From contig CAMPDV010000009.1 of NCBI GenBank assembly GCA_946699065.1, positions 434,001 through 498,000 on the forward strand: a DNA stretch of 64,000 nucleotides. The letters are read 5' to 3'. Below, in pieces: positions 1 through 13,198 of the stretch (position 1 is its first letter; each line of letters begins with the position of its first letter). The notes beneath the pieces were generated by a model. That model was not told the DNA's origin. It was given only the letters and a program-made list of their open reading frames with translations, and ran no database searches. The DNA is from Loxodes magnus. Taxonomy: Eukaryota > Ciliophora > Karyorelictea > Loxodida > Loxodidae. The position numbers and the translations under genes are program-made.

Positions 1-472
1 AATTAAATATAAAGAGAAGTTTTAGGAAGGCTTAGTAGAGAGTAGAAACGTGTAAATGTACACAGAGAATTAGAATGATCAAGGATTACCAACTTGAGAA
101 ATTATATAGAACTAAATAAATCAATTATCAAGCACAAGTAGAAGCGTTAATAGTAACTGTACTTATTAATCCTAATTAACTATTGATTTGGTGGATAGGA
201 AAATGTTTGAGTTCGAAGAAATTTTGTAGAGCAATTTATTTAATAAAAGACATAATTAATCCAGAAAAGTTAACTAATTAATAGAATGGGTTTATGAATA
301 GTTTGATGTTAAGAGAGGAGAAAAAATTAGATTGCTGCCAAAGTTCGAAGTTTCTTTTATGGAAATTGAATTAAAACCTGCTGCTCATGATGTAATCAAA
401 AGAGAAGTTGCCTTACAACCTCAACTAGAAATGTTTGATCTAGATAGTGATTTTGATACCCATAATAAATGA
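1..472 (+). CDS. 3' part of a hypothetical protein, one 16-nt intron
   Basis: The reading frame is already open at base 1 and ends at TGA 470-472, so the gene starts outside the window. A frame change is resolved exactly by removing a 16-nt intron, GTAGAAGCGTTAATAG, at 138-153. The joined product is about 150 residues, hydrophilic and mixed-charge, and ends in an acidic tail (FDLDSDFDTHNK). Several TAA/TAG codons lie in frame and read as Gln, and a TGA near the window start reads as Trp. I recognise no domain. The composition (D, E, V, P and G frequent) is much more gene-like than the AT-rich DNA downstream, which is the main reason to believe it. Confidence 0.6.
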
Positions 473-1793
473 TTAGATTAAATAGTTGTGAATTAAATTA
501 ATTTTTAATGCTTGTATTATACTTAACTTATATGCTTTAAATATTTTTCATATTGCTAAGTTTAAATTATACTTAATCGTTAAATTGCTCTGAAGTATCA
601 ATTTAAGTAATAGCAATACTATTATTTATAGGGTTACCTCTAATTAGCATAAATTAGGATATTAGTACCTAGAAGCTTTATATCATATAGAAAGTAAACT
701 AAAGTTCTAGAATTGCAAGCATAATTTCATAAGCTTATTCCTTAGTAATATTCATATAAATATAATTATAATCATACAGTTAAAGAAAACGTATAGCATT
801 AATTATTTTAGATCTCTAAGGAAATAACTAACTAGATATTTCAAAGCTAAGATATCCTTCTTCATAGACAGTCTAAGTCATAATGTAAGAACCTTTTGAA
901 ATTAGATTTAATTTAATTTACTTTATTGAAATCAGAAATTTCCTATTTTCATTCATTTTAAAATAATTAAGCTTTGCACTAATTAAGAACTCGAATTACT
1001 CTCAAGTTGACTAATATGCAAGACTATCTTTAAATTATATGAATATAAGCATAAATCTAACGAATGTTACTATAAAGTATATACAGATTATGCTTATATA
1101 AATGTAAAATATCACTAAGAATAGTAAAAGGATAACTAGATTCATTAAAGGTATTATATAATTACCTTTAGAATGTAGTTTACTGGTATAATTATTAAAG
1201 TTAGAAATTAAAGATTAGTACATCTTCCTTTTATCTATAAGAGCTAGCAAATTTCTTGATATTTATTATTAATAGCATAAAGAATATGATAGTATTTCTT
1301 CTTATAGGATAGATAAATTTAACTATCTTTCTTGAAGTATAAGTAAACTCATATAAGAGGTAAAATATTGATAACTATAGAAGGAGCTAATTAGTAATTA
1401 TGAAAACATTCATATAGATCAACATCTAGAAACAGATCAATCATTCTGCAACCACTTTGATAGCATTATCCAGTTAAAGAAGCCAACTTTATTTCAATTA
1501 TTTAAATTTTGACTCTAAGTTCTTAATTCATGACTAGGAAAGAATTATCAAATAGTTATAAAGTTCATAAATCAAAATATCAATGATTATATAATTGAAC
1601 AAATAAGGCTAAAAAACTTCAACTAAAAGAAGATTAACGTAAACCTAGAAAATTAGTGATAAGCTAATAAGTTTTATACTAGTCTAAGTCTTTAAATTAA
1701 AGAAAATAGTTTGCTAAATTAATTGAATTAATGTGTGGAATTAAATAAAAAATTAATTATTTATATTTAAGTTTTCAAGCATAATAAAATAAA
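473..1793. other. intergenic, AT-rich
   Basis: No supported gene. An open frame at 1400-1726 (plus, 108 codons) starts with ATG and ends with TGA, but its composition is Lys/Asn/Ile/Gln-rich, as expected by chance here. The last part holds the 5' region of the polycystin gene. Confidence 0.5.
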
Positions 1794-4700
1794 ATGAAGA
1801 ACAATGGGTTAAATGATACCACTATAGAAGAAAATATAGTTATAAATGAAAATTAGGCTACATAATAATAAAATAAAGCTTTATTAGAAAACTAGGAGTA
1901 AAGTAAACAGCTTGAATCAGATAAAGTACAGAGTGAGCTCCAAGATCAAAAGCCGAAGTTTAAAATTTTGAATTTTTGCACTTTTATGGTTTATTGAATT
2001 GTTATACTAGTTTTATTAAATAATTAGCTGCAAATAGAAAGAAATGGGGAGATTAACAAAGTTATACTTTAATGGTTCGACAAAATTGAGTAAAATAAGT
2101 TTAGTGATATTAAAAGGGAAGACGATTTTTGATAATGATTTATAGAATGTGTAGGTAGCAGCATTTATCCTGATATTTAAGGAAGGAAAATTGGAAATTT
2201 TTCATTTAATCTAGAATTTTCCAATTATAAGATTAACGCTTTCAATAATATCATAACAGAGTTTAGATTTACCTAAAAAAGGATTAAGCTGGAGAATAAT
2301 GATAGTCCTAAATATAAGGAGTTTAAAAAATTAAAGTGGAAGTAAATGACACTACCTAAATATGAAATTAGTTCTAAAGAAAGTAAAGAAAAATACGGTT
2401 ACCCTAATCGTATTTTTAACTATACATAGCATGAAAATTGAGGAGGCTTTATATATAAAATCCCTGTTGCTGGATAGTCTCTATAATAGTTTAAGAGTCA
2501 AGTTTAGTTTCTTTAAGAGAATAAGTACATTGATCAATAAACTGTTCACCTGCTTATAGATTTTGTTACTTATAATTCAAATTACCAGTTATGAACTTAC
2601 AACCTTTTAGAATTTACTTAATAGGCAGGAGGAGTTTGAATACCAAATGCAATAGTGTCAACATTTCCGCTAATTTTTTATGATAATGTTAATCATTATT
2701 TGAGAGCTGTAGCAGAAGCGATTTGATTCATATTAACTTTTAGTATGCTTGTTAAAACTATAAGCAGCATAAGACATCATGCAGTTTACTATGCTAGTTT
2801 ATATGAACTTAATCCTAAAAAGCAAGATTTAGATTTGATTTAAGAGAAACTAAATGTTACCATATAAAAGTCAAAAGACAATGAAGCTACTTAGTTGGAT
2901 TTTAAAGATTTCAATCCCACTAAAGTAGTTTTAACTTATAAACGAATCTCTTTACTAGATAAGTACTCTAAAAACTCTCTTTAGCAAATCGAAAAGGTAA
3001 AAAGATTAAAATCCACTTTGAAGTTTTATTACCGGGCACTTAAAAAGTAGTATAGCAACTTTTGGAATGTTTTAGAAACTCTCAGTTTGTTTCTCAGCAT
3101 GATATCATTGCTAATTTATATCCTGTTTCTTGCAGATAGATTCAGAGTATCATGAACTACATCAACAGATGAATAAAACAATCCTTATCTTAACAATGAA
3201 TTTTTTAATTTAGCCAACTTATTTTAGCTCTATTAAAGAATGTGTGCTGTGAACGTATTTTTTGTCACTCTTAGGATTAACAAATATTTCGATCCTATAG
3301 AAAGAATTTCCCTTCTTAATAAAACAGCCAAAAGTTCATTTCCCGAAATAACTTAATTTCTCTTGGTGTGTGTAACTTCCATCATAGGTTTTTCTTTAAT
3401 GGCTCACATATTCTTTGGAAACATGTTTTAAGAATTAAGCACATTAACAAAGGCCTTTTGAAGCAGTATTTATATTCTAACTCATGACTTAGATCTCATT
3501 TAGCAGTTGTATGATGAAAATAGATTTATCGCAGGGATTTACTACTCCTTCCTTATGATCTTTATAACTTATGTATACATTAACCTGTTTATAGTAGTTA
3601 TGAACAGCCATTATAAATATTATGATGACTTAACTACCAAGGAGGAAAAGAAAAAGAGCGAAGAAGAAAGTATTTATGCTAAGATAAGAGACTTATTGAA
3701 AATAATTGTTCTTAAGATTTAACTATTTATTAGGTTTAAGCTGCGTCTGTATGAATAGCAGAAGTAAAGGATAAATATTAAGTAAGAGCAAGAGGAGTAC
3801 AATTTTAACTCTCAAGGAACTACTAAATCCTATTTTGATTATAATGTTGACTTAGAAATATTGGAAGATAACCCTGAGCCTCCTGATAGAAATACGATGA
3901 CCTAGACTGAAATAGAATAGTTAGATGTCCATAATAAAATAAAGTGTGGATATTCATTGCTGAATGCATCACTTACTATGATCTATTATTTAGCCTTCAT
4001 TATTCTCTTGGCATTTCAATTGGATATTACCACTTAAAATTAGTTGTATATAGGTGTTAGAGATCCACTATTCTCAAAACTTTTTAGCTAATAAAAAGAA
4101 GTGGCATCATAACTCTCAACTTTAAAGGATCCAACAGCTTTTATAGGTTTTATGCAAAACTTAGGACTTTACTATTTCTAACGATTGCAATATAACGAAG
4201 AGGGAGATAAAGCATGATACTTTAATTGAAACTAGTACTTAGTTGCAGAAAATTGAAAGAATAAAACAGGCCCTATCAGAATCACCTTTAGGTATATGGA
4301 TATGGAGTAAAATGACATTGATGAATGGAAACGCTACTCTAAGTAGAAAAGAGCTTAGGCTTATTTCGATCCTTAATATAAAGATGTTAGTGCTGAAAAC
4401 AAAACTTAATTTATAGGAAGAAATTCTGGAAAATTATATGCATTTGATAAAGGTGGAGGGTTCAATTGAGCTGGAGGGTTTGTATTATATGGATATCCTG
4501 ATGACCTTGGAGTTAATTTATGAATATAAGATTAGCTCTTTTAAACAGCTCTAAACAGTATAGTTGTAGAAATGGTTTTATATAATGGAGACCTTAATTT
4601 TTTCATTTACATCAGTCTTAGTTACAATATTAAGGCTTCAGGTCTGTATTTTTACAATATTCAAACTTAGCCAGTAAAACTTAAGTTCTATGATACAGTA

Positions 4701-6101
4701 CAAGATAAAATAAGAACAGCAATAGAGGTAATTTTTATACTCTTTGTAATATATTATTTATATCTAACTATCAAAATCACTTGAAGAAGATAGAAACGAT
4801 ATAATCAGTGGTACGGAGCTGTAGTAAGACCAATGCCAAAAGTAATAAAGCATAAAAGATGAAGAGTCAAACCTGAAATTATTAGAAGGCTATAATACAT
4901 TATAGATACGCAAATCGTGCTTGATGTTACTTCAAGTACATTTAGTATAGTTTGCTTCATCTATTGATATGCTATAATCATTTGAGAAGACAAAAACTTC
5001 AGTAAACTTCCAATGGATGAAGATTAACATCAATTCTGAGGTAAATTTAGCGATCTAGCGAGGAATTTAGAAATATACGCCTAAATAAGCAGTGTTAACC
5101 TAGTAATTTTAGCGTTAAGATTAATAAGTAATTTGTAAAAGTGGAAGTATATGAGGGAGATAAAGCAATGAATAATTTCCTGTATCAAGGATGTTTTAAA
5201 CTTTCTAATAATGATAATCTCTTTACTCATTGCTTTTGCTTGTTTTGGGTATTTTGCTTTTGGACATTAATCCAATTATTTTATAACTATTTTCTGGTCA
5301 ATCTTCTCCTGTTTCGTAATGATTACAAGAGATTTTGATCACTAGGATCTAGAAAAGGCTGATAGTATATTGGCTCCAATATGGATGTTTCCTTTTATCC
5401 TAATAATGATTTTCATTTTAATAAACATCTTTCTAGTTATTCTATAGAAAGCATATCAGACAGTCAAAACTCAAAAGTCTGACGAAGAAAGTGCAGGGAT
5501 AATTGAGACAGTGATCTTTTTAATAAATAGGATGAGGAAATTTTAAAAAGTAAAGAAAATAATGAAAATTAAAAAAGAAAAGGAAGAAAACTCTAAGCAG
5601 TTTCATATCAATACTCAGCCAGAAAACAAAGATAACTTCTATAAACTTTATCTTAGAATCGGGTCTGGTGTTGATATAGAACCTATTCCTTAGTTGTGAT
5701 CAAAGGAAGTTGTTAATTAAATTCAACTAATGCTAGCTGAGAAAGATAAATTTATGAGAAAAGTTGTTGATAGAGTCAAATCTGAAAAAATCAAGCTATT
5801 AATAGGAGATAAAAAGTCCTAGCTACTAGAGATGGAAAATTAATAAACTGATGTAGTGGTAATCGAGTTCTGGTAGTTCATGCGCTTCGCCCTAAACTTT
5901 CTTAAAAATTAAAACACAATGCTGGAAAATTAACTAGATATAGCAGAAAATTCTTTATCAGAGGCATGAAAAAATTATATAGAATATCAAAAAAAAATGA
6001 ATTCTATTTATAATTAAATAGCCATAAATGAAAAAAAGAATAAGATAATTGTATAGAAAATATATGAATTAAAGAGTTTTTACAATGGCAATACTTTATG
6101 A
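1794..6101 (+). CDS. tandem polycystin-type (PKD2-like) cation channel
   Basis: One uninterrupted frame of 1,435 codons from ATG 1794 to TGA 6099-6101. It holds two successive polycystin/TRP-like units. Unit 1: first membrane segment at about residues 60-76, a large extracellular domain with the DFWQWF motif, membrane segments near 290-320, 426-451, 483-509 and 519-565, and a last one at 578-611. A charged linker follows. Unit 2: first segment near 720-740, a second extracellular domain, segments near 976-1000, 1037-1066 and 1099-1156, and a last one at 1192-1222. The C-terminal 200 residues are charged, probably coiled coil. Polycystins are non-selective Ca-permeable channels, often on cilia. 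Family members normally carry one six-segment unit, so the doubling is odd. Many TGA codons fall at expected Trp sites. The family call is firm; the exact segment limits are estimates. Confidence 0.85.
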
Positions 6102-7294
6102 TTACATAAACTGCTAACATTTTTATTATATATTAATTTTAATTTTTTAAGTAAAACTGAGCTTATTTATCTTTCTAAATTCAAGCTATTAAAATTTAAA
6201 GAACTTTAAATTAAATTTAATTAAAGAGACTATGATTTAGCAATCAGCTTTATCTATTTTTCATTTAATAAAAGTATGAAAGTTGTAGCTAGAGTAACAA
6301 TAATATGGCTACGAAAATGATCTTATCTATTAGATAGATTTAGCTTAAATTTTAAGGCTAATAAATGAAAAATAGTTTACTCTTTTAATCTAACAATTTA
6401 AGTAATTATAGCTCTAGATAATCTTACTAGCAATATCATGTGAAATTTTTAATTCTATTAAGCTTACTTGAAGAAATGGACATATATTGAAATATGGAAA
6501 GACTTCGCACCAATGAGGTGCTGCTCGCTCTATAATAAAATTTATTTATTTATTTATTTAAATTGAGCCAACAAGAACAATTTAAATGCAAAATATTTAT
6601 AAAAGTTTAAATTGGAAATTTCTTTTGTAGTATAACATTATAAATTCACCAATAAAATAAGTTCTTCCATATTTTGCAAGATTGGCTTTGTTTTTAATGG
6701 CTCATCATTAATAAGATATTTTTTAGTTGATTTCGTGCATAATTGTTCAGAATTTTTTATTAAATATTTTAAATTTCGCTGCTTTCTAATAATTATTAGT
6801 TCCCCTCTACTATATACAATTAAAAACTGGTTTATTTTAATTAACTATAAACAATTTTATTTATTCTTTCTTTACCTTTTCAAGTATTTTCTAAAATAAA
6901 TATTATTAGAATAATAAACTCTTCAACCTATATAACTCATCTTCATCCTCTCCTTCTGATATCTTTTGAAGCTTGTATCTCATACATTTAAACATTAATG
7001 TCACTTTCATCTAAGATTATCCTTAATTATTTAAGATCCCAATTTAGCAATAAAAAATGATTAGAAATAACTAATAAAAAATCTATAAATTAATCTGATG
7101 CTTTTCAGTTTAAACTGCAATCATACTTATTTAAGGGATTGATTTAACTATTTTCAAACTAAAAATATTATGTAAAGATGGTAAATAATATAGAAGTAAG
7201 AAATTGAAAGAGCAAATATGTTTGGAGATAATAAAGATAATAAAGGAAGAATAGAATTCTAAAAGCTTTAGTATTTTACTTTATAATGATTGAA
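6102..7294. other. intergenic between convergent genes
   Basis: No gene seen. It contains a small GC-rich patch with a hairpin, a TTTA microsatellite and a 10-nt inverted repeat (listed separately). The rest is AT-rich. Confidence 0.5.
6490..6674. repeat. inverted repeat around a GC-rich hairpin and (TTTA)n
   Basis: AAATATGGAA at 6490-6499 is mirrored exactly by TTCCATATTT at 6665-6674. Between them lie a perfect 5-bp stem, GCACC-AATGA-GGTGC (6507-6521), within an unusually GC-rich stretch (6501-6530), and five TTTA units (6541-6560). It could be a short transcribed RNA, a 3' structure of the polycystin gene, or chance. No tRNA-like arms were found. Confidence 0.3.
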
Positions 7295-9023
7295 TCATAC
7301 ATCTATTTCGTAATTGAAACTGCTAACTCCCTTATCTTGTATAAAAGGAGTCAAGATCTGTTTAGAGTTGAAGTGATAAAGTTGTTTAGATTAATGCCCC
7401 TCCGCTGTTTATTAAAATCTTACGCATCATTATAGTCACAAATTCTTCAAAGGAGATTTGTCCGTTCTATAACAAATCTGCTTCTTACATTATTTTTCTG
7501 ATGTTTTCTCTTTTGCAAGGTCTTCTCATTTTTTTAAAGGCTTTGTACAAATCATCTTCTGTTATAAAGCCTGATTTATCTGTATCTAAATATTAAAACG
7601 CGTGTCAAAGTTTTTCTTCAGTAAAATACTGCTTTTCTGATATAGTAAGAGCAATAAATTCTGAGTAATTAATTCTTCCCTCGCTAATATATACAGCTCT
7701 TCCAGCAGTTTCTAAATAGATAATTACTTTCAATTTTATGAATAAGTGCTTCTTTTATCTTCTCATTTTTTATCTTAGACTACTGAATTGCTCTTTAAAG
7801 TTAACTATACGTCAAAAATCCAGTACATTCCTAATCTAGGAATTAGAAAGCCTTTTTTAATTATTTTATCTCTTGCTAATCAAGTTACTTCACTATAAGC
7901 CTGATTGCCACCTTTTTTAGCATTGCATCTTTTTAATGAAATTTTAAATTTTCTATGATTTGTTCATCTAATTCAAATTCTTCTTCCTAATACATTTTTT
8001 AAAATCATCTGAATTTTAATAAATTTACTAATGCTTTAAAGCTTCTTTTATTTATATCCTTTTCTTGGTATTTACAGTCAAGCATTACTTAAGAAAATTT
8101 TTGGCTTATTTAGAAATATTTTTCCAAATTTTCCCTTTTAGACTAAATTATCCATTCATTATATTTTAAAAGATCTCTGTGTTGTTTTCGCCTCCAAATG
8201 GAACGCTTCCACAAAGAATCGCATGCAAAAGCACACCGCAACTCCAAATGTCACATTCAGATCCATAATGACCTTTTAAAATTTCAGGAGCTAAGTAAAA
8301 AGGAGATCCAACCATTGTTGACATTTCTTCCTTTCCATATTTCCTTGAAAATCCGAAATCGATTAATTTTATTTCAGAGTCTTCTGTATTGTCCTAAAAT
8401 AAGAAATTTTCAGGTTTTATATCTCTATGGCAAATATCGTTTTCATGTAAATGATTAATAGCAGAAAGCACTTTATGCATAATAATAGCTGCTTTTTTCT
8501 CTCCTATTTTACCAGTTCGAATAATCCTCTCGAACAATTCTCCTCCCTCACATAATTCCATGACAATATGATAATACTTTTCATCTTCATAAGTTTCGTA
8601 GACTTTAATTATATTAGGGTGGTCTAAATTTTGCAAAATAGATATTTCTCTTTTGAGGAAATTAAATTAAGACTGAATTCTATCTTTTTTGATCGTTTTT
8701 ATAGCTACTTGCTTATTTTCCTTTCCTTTCTAATTTGCTTTTCTTACAACACTGAAATTTCCATGTCCGATCACTTTTCCTACTTCATATATATTCCTGA
8801 CATCTTCTTAAATAATCATCTGTTCAGAAAATGAAGAAGTATTTGAAGCATTAGAACTTGTTGACAAAAGGCTATGTTTAATAGTTTCTTTTTTCTCAGG
8901 GTTTTATTTTTCAGTCAATGATCTTTAAAATGCTTATTATTAATGGCTTTCTTTCCTATCATTATTCATATGAACTTTCTTTAATTTTTTCCTTCTACTA
9001 TTAGCACAAGTGCAAGTCCCCAT
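7295..9023 (-). CDS. calcium-dependent protein kinase (CDPK), 3 mini-introns
   Basis: A protein of 557 residues after removing introns at 8009-8028 (20 nt), 7712-7727 (16 nt) and 7405-7423 (19 nt). The N-terminus MGTCTC suits N-myristoylation plus palmitoylation, so the kinase is probably membrane-anchored. The kinase domain is complete: Gly loop GHGNFS, ATP-binding Lys in VAIK (about residue 109), HRDIKPEN, DFG and APE. It ends in HQWF, where the invariant Trp is a TGA codon. EF-hand repeats follow, the clearest reading DTDKSGFITEDDL; another region (GRINYSEF) is degenerate at its first acidic positions. CDPKs phosphorylate Ser/Thr on Ca binding to the EF-hands and are typical of ciliates, apicomplexans and plants. 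The stop is TGA at 7295-7297, reached only after the third intron. Confidence 0.93.
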
Positions 9024-9360
9024 TTTTTCAAAGTTAAAAAGAATTATATGTAAAGTGAAAAAATCTATAAAAAGAAGTAACCAAAGTAATTAAATGCTTA
9101 ATAATATGATTTTTATATATCTTATTGTGCTTAGCATGTAAACTATGGGTTACTTCATTACTTATCAACTATAAATTTCTTATCAATTGCTTTGCCTTTT
9201 AATAATTATTCCTATCTCTTTCTATTTGACTTGCAAGTATGAGGGATTTAATATCAGTATATTAATAAGTTATTGGGAAAGTTAAATAGGAGCTATTTAT
9301 AGCCAAATATATGTAAATTAAAATTATGCTTGCATAGCAAATAATCTCAAGAATGAATAA

Positions 9361-10347
9361 TCATTAATGCTTTAAGTTGAATTATGAATATGTAGAGAAT
9401 GCTATTTAGAATTATAGTAAGATTTAATTCTCTGATTGATAATTTAGTGAAAATTTGATAGTAGTATAATTATTGAACAATACATTAAATCTGCTTTACA
9501 TAATAAGTTTTTTCTAAAATCTTTCTGGATCCTTAGGTGTTTCTGTTGATGTTAAAATCGTATTTTTGGGAGATGATAATTCAAGCTTTGGAATAGAGTT
9601 AATGAGTAAATATTTCTTCTCATAAAAAGTTAATTTTTGCATTCTTTCTTTCTACTTACCGAAGTTTTGAGATTCAACTCTTTAGAATGTTAATCATCTT
9701 CCTTATCTATCAATAGTGAATTCGCACCCATACATTAGGTATAGCTTATTTTGGTAAGCCAAATAGTTGTCTATAGCTCTTATTACTTAGATTTTAGCCT
9801 TTTGATTAACTGAATTTTCATACATTTTACTTGTCTCTATAACTCCTCGAAAGCACATAATAATTAGCAAAACAAACAAACTTAAACCGAAAAACGTAAG
9901 TGATATAACGATACTTCCAATGCCAAAAGACACTCCAAGAAGAGCAAATAACAATCAACAAAAGCCAAGTAAAGCTGACACTTTAATAGCTTTAACAGTT
10001 TTTGACTGAACTTTAATAAAAGATGATCCTTATTCATTATATTAAAGAGTTCTCTATGCGATCATATTTATTTGCAAGATTGCCTTCATTAAAGTATCTT
10101 TATGGAGTCCTTTGTGCAAGGAAATACGAATAGCCTTTTCAAGTAATTCATTATCATAATTATAGCTTTTTAGATTATTGTTTATTGGAAATATAACTTT
10201 ATTTCCCTCCTACTCTTCTATATTCTTAATGGTCTCAGTAAGAATAGATACTCTTCTTTCTCTTATTTTACTTGCTTATCTCTTTTTAAAGCTTTAGATA
10301 GTTTAATTTTGATGTTAAGCTGTATAATCATAAATTTTAGCCGCCAT
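9361..10347 (-). CDS. hypothetical protein with two membrane segments
   Basis: A single frame of 328 codons from ATG 10347 to TGA 9361. The N-terminal third is basic and Gln-rich. Two adjoining hydrophobic segments occupy roughly residues 120-165 (ALLGFCWLLFALLG, then a second Leu/Ile/Phe stretch). A charged C-terminal domain follows, containing GCEFTIDRQGRW. The topology suggests a hairpin membrane anchor with both ends on the same side. I recognise no family. The last 40-50 codons become Asn/Ile/Phe-rich like intergenic DNA, so the true end may be earlier, near KDPERF (about 9515), if an unseen intron brings another TGA into frame. Confidence 0.6.
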
Positions 10348-10749
10348 TTTCTTTTAAGATTAACTTAGCAGAAACATATAATTTTCATTTTAAACCTCCT
10401 TAAAGTATAAATCCTATTTACCAACTTTAACTTTGTAAGCTAGTTCTATTATTCCTCCTTTAGCAAGAGTATATTATATGTTTCGAAATCCTTGAAACTT
10501 ATTTTTATTATTATCACTATAATGGATAATCCAGCTTAATCATGAGTTAATCAGAAAATTATTTGCTTTAACATTTAAAGTTGCAAAGCTTTATCAGATT
10601 AAACCCAGTAATTACTTAAGATTTTGATAAAGGATATTCTAGGAATAATTAAAGACTTTACTATTTTAAATTAGTTTGATAAGAGATCTTTATACTATGA
10701 TGTAGTTAAATAATATGCTTATTAGTTATCTATTAATGAGATTTTTTAA
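10348..10749. other. intergenic, AT-rich
   Basis: This lies between the start of one minus-strand gene and the stop of the next. No coding frame stands out; it presumably includes the promoter of the 9361-10347 gene. Confidence 0.5.
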
Positions 10750-13198
10750 TCATATTAAAAAATTTTAATTATAAGAACCAGAATCTTCAGGCTATGGATG
10801 TTTGCTGCTAAGCATTGAATTAATGATTGCAACGCTTTGCTAGTTTTCTTCCATCTCAGTATGTAAAGTATTTGAGCTACTTGGTAGATTTTCTTCTGAG
10901 CGTAATGTAGTTAATTGCTCATCGTGTATTTTTAAGTAATCTAATTGTTACTTCATTTACATTTTTTCAGGCTTAATTTTTGGTAGTTCCCCTTCACGTT
11001 TTATGATTGAACCTTGATTTTCAAGTTTAGAATATCCATGATTTACTTTTTCTGTCTTAGAGGAGTATAATGGAGATTATACCTCAGTAACAAATTAAGA
11101 ATTTGTTTTTGTGTGTTGAGGTTCCTTTATCTTCTTAACAGTTTCTTGACTCTCTTTTAGTAAAGGTAGTTAAGGTTTAAAAATGTCTTCGAATTTAATC
11201 TATATAGAAGCATACATTTTAATCTTCAAGTTACTGCTTTTCAAAAATCAAGTCAGAGAAACCTGGATTTTTTTTATACTAATTGAAAAAATGAATTCCA
11301 GCATCAAAACAATCTTCCTCTTCTTCTGCTGAATCTTCCCATATATTTTCTTCTATTAAACTGCTAAATTCTTTCCATCCTTCAAAATCCATATGAATGG
11401 GTTAACCAAATGCCGAATTCATAAGCTTCTCTGACAAGTGAATTATCATTTTTTTTCTTATTTCTTAAGTGAAAATTGTTTTTGCTTTTGTTCGCTTAAG
11501 AGCATTTTATTCAATTCTAACTATTTCTTTTGAAATGCCTTCGGAAGTTCTATAATTTGGATCTCGTTCACAGTTGGTTGATTTATGTCCAATTTCTTTG
11601 CAAGAAGAACATTGAATATTTGAAAGTTGAAGCTTATCAGCTTCTTCTCTCTCTTTTGCATCTAGTTCATCTTCTTCATCTTCTTTAGTTTCATGCTTAC
11701 TAAATTTACATCCAGGGGCATTTTTTTCTTCTTTGCCGCAGCACCACCAAATTTAACCTGAATATTCTGAACTATGAGTTCTGCAAGCCCAATTATAGTT
11801 TTCCGTTTCACTGTAATCTCTGGCACAGTTTTTGCAAGTTTTAAGTTCTTAATCTCCGAATCTTCTGAATCTCGATTTGAGTGTTTTTACTTTAAGTCTA
11901 AACTTATCTAAATCATTAGTTAGCTTATTATTTTTTTCTTTCAATTCTTTGTTTTCTTCATATAGTTTTGTAGATTATTCCTCGAATTCTGTGCCTTTTT
12001 TCTATAAGTGAGTCATCTTTTAGCCTAGAACTCTTAACACTTAATCTCTATTTTCTATAATTTCTTAAATCTACTTGCTGAATTAAAAAGTTTTATCTTC
12101 GTAATAATCTTACTCGCTTTTAGCTTTTTCAACTAATTTAAGGCAGTTTTCGTGGAACATAGCTGTCTTTGTACAGCAATCTATAAGATTTTTCAATTCT
12201 CTATTGATATATTTTTGTTCTACTTTCTCATCGTTCATGTGTCTTGTTGATACATATAGTGCTCTTATTCTTTCTGAGATTATTTCGTTCTCCATTCTCA
12301 ACATAGCATTACCATGATCTAATTCATTGTTCTTATTGCGAAGTTAGTCTGAAAGTGCTTTTTCCTACCTTAATTCTTCAATAATAGAGTCATGCTTTTT
12401 GTTTTCCTCTTCATAGAGTCTATTTAAATTATCCAATCTGTGCTAGACATTCGAAAACTAAGCTGTTTTTATGTTCTATTGCTTAATCGTTTCGTCAAAT
12501 TGTTACTTAATAATTTATAAATTAGTTTGCGCAGTCAAAGCTTAGCCTCTATAGAAATCAAGTTCTGTCTAGATATTAGTCATAGCTTAGATCGTATCCT
12601 TTAATTTCTGAGTAGTTTCCTCCAAACTACTTTTAGTTTACTTTAATTCCTAATTTAAACGTTCTGATAGCTTCAGTTCAGCATAAACAGTACCTTCTAT
12701 TGGAGACATCTTTTGAGATTCTTTTGGACTATATAGGTTCATTATGTTTCTTTATGAGTTTGGAACGCTTGGTGGTTTACCAAATAGCTCACTCCTTTTT
12801 TAACTACTTACCACTCGATTATCTGACTCAAACATTGGAATTAAGTATTTTTCAACAACTATTGCAGCAACTTCGGGTGAGACCTCAATCTACATCTTAC
12901 GAATTTTTTCTTTCTAACCCAGAAATTATTCTAGTTAGTGAAGTGATTTCACATCATTTTCAATTTTCATTTCTATCTTTTCGTTGCTTTTCTTTCGGTT
13001 ACGCTTTAGGTGTGGTTAAGATTTAGTAGTCCTAGGTCTAGAAGCAAAATCTAATGTTTTTGCATCTGATGTTCTATTTGATCTAGTATTTTCCATAGCC
13101 AAGGTTTTCCTTGTAGTTTATTGAGTTTGGCTTCGCAAATTTTCTTCAATATTACTTTTATTGGAGAGATTTTAGCTTAAATTAGCTTCGTTTAACAT
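10750..13198 (-). CDS. coiled-coil protein with CHORD-like zinc cluster and CCHC knuckle
   Basis: A protein of 810 residues after removing a 16-nt intron, GTATGCTTCTATATAG (11200-11215). Residues about 180-440 are heptad-rich coiled coil. Next comes a Cys/His cluster at about 450-500: CKNC, then CRTH, then WWCCGK and GCKFSKHE. The WxCC-GC-H spacing resembles a CHORD-type zinc module. A CCHC knuckle follows, CSSCKEIGHKSTNC (about 528-541), then an acidic linker and a low-complexity tail. Such zinc-ended coiled-coil proteins are common in ciliates, and a structural or RNA/protein-docking role is likely but not shown. The start ATG at 13198 gives MLNEANLSQNLSNKSN. The coding call is strong; the function is unknown. 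Confidence 0.8.

Noticed and set aside
1400-1726. Plus-strand 108-codon ORF
   Set aside because: ATG and TGA are present, but composition is random-like and there is no homology; expected by chance with a single stop codon.
5141-5338. Plus-strand ORF with Cys/Phe-rich product
   Set aside because: Out-of-frame reading of the second polycystin channel core.
8198-8458. Plus-strand ORF inside the CDPK gene
   Set aside because: It is the antisense of the kinase catalytic core; the minus frame has every kinase motif.
12700-13026. Plus-strand ORF of 108 codons
   Set aside because: Antisense shadow of the coiled-coil zinc protein, whose minus frame is continuous over 810 codons.
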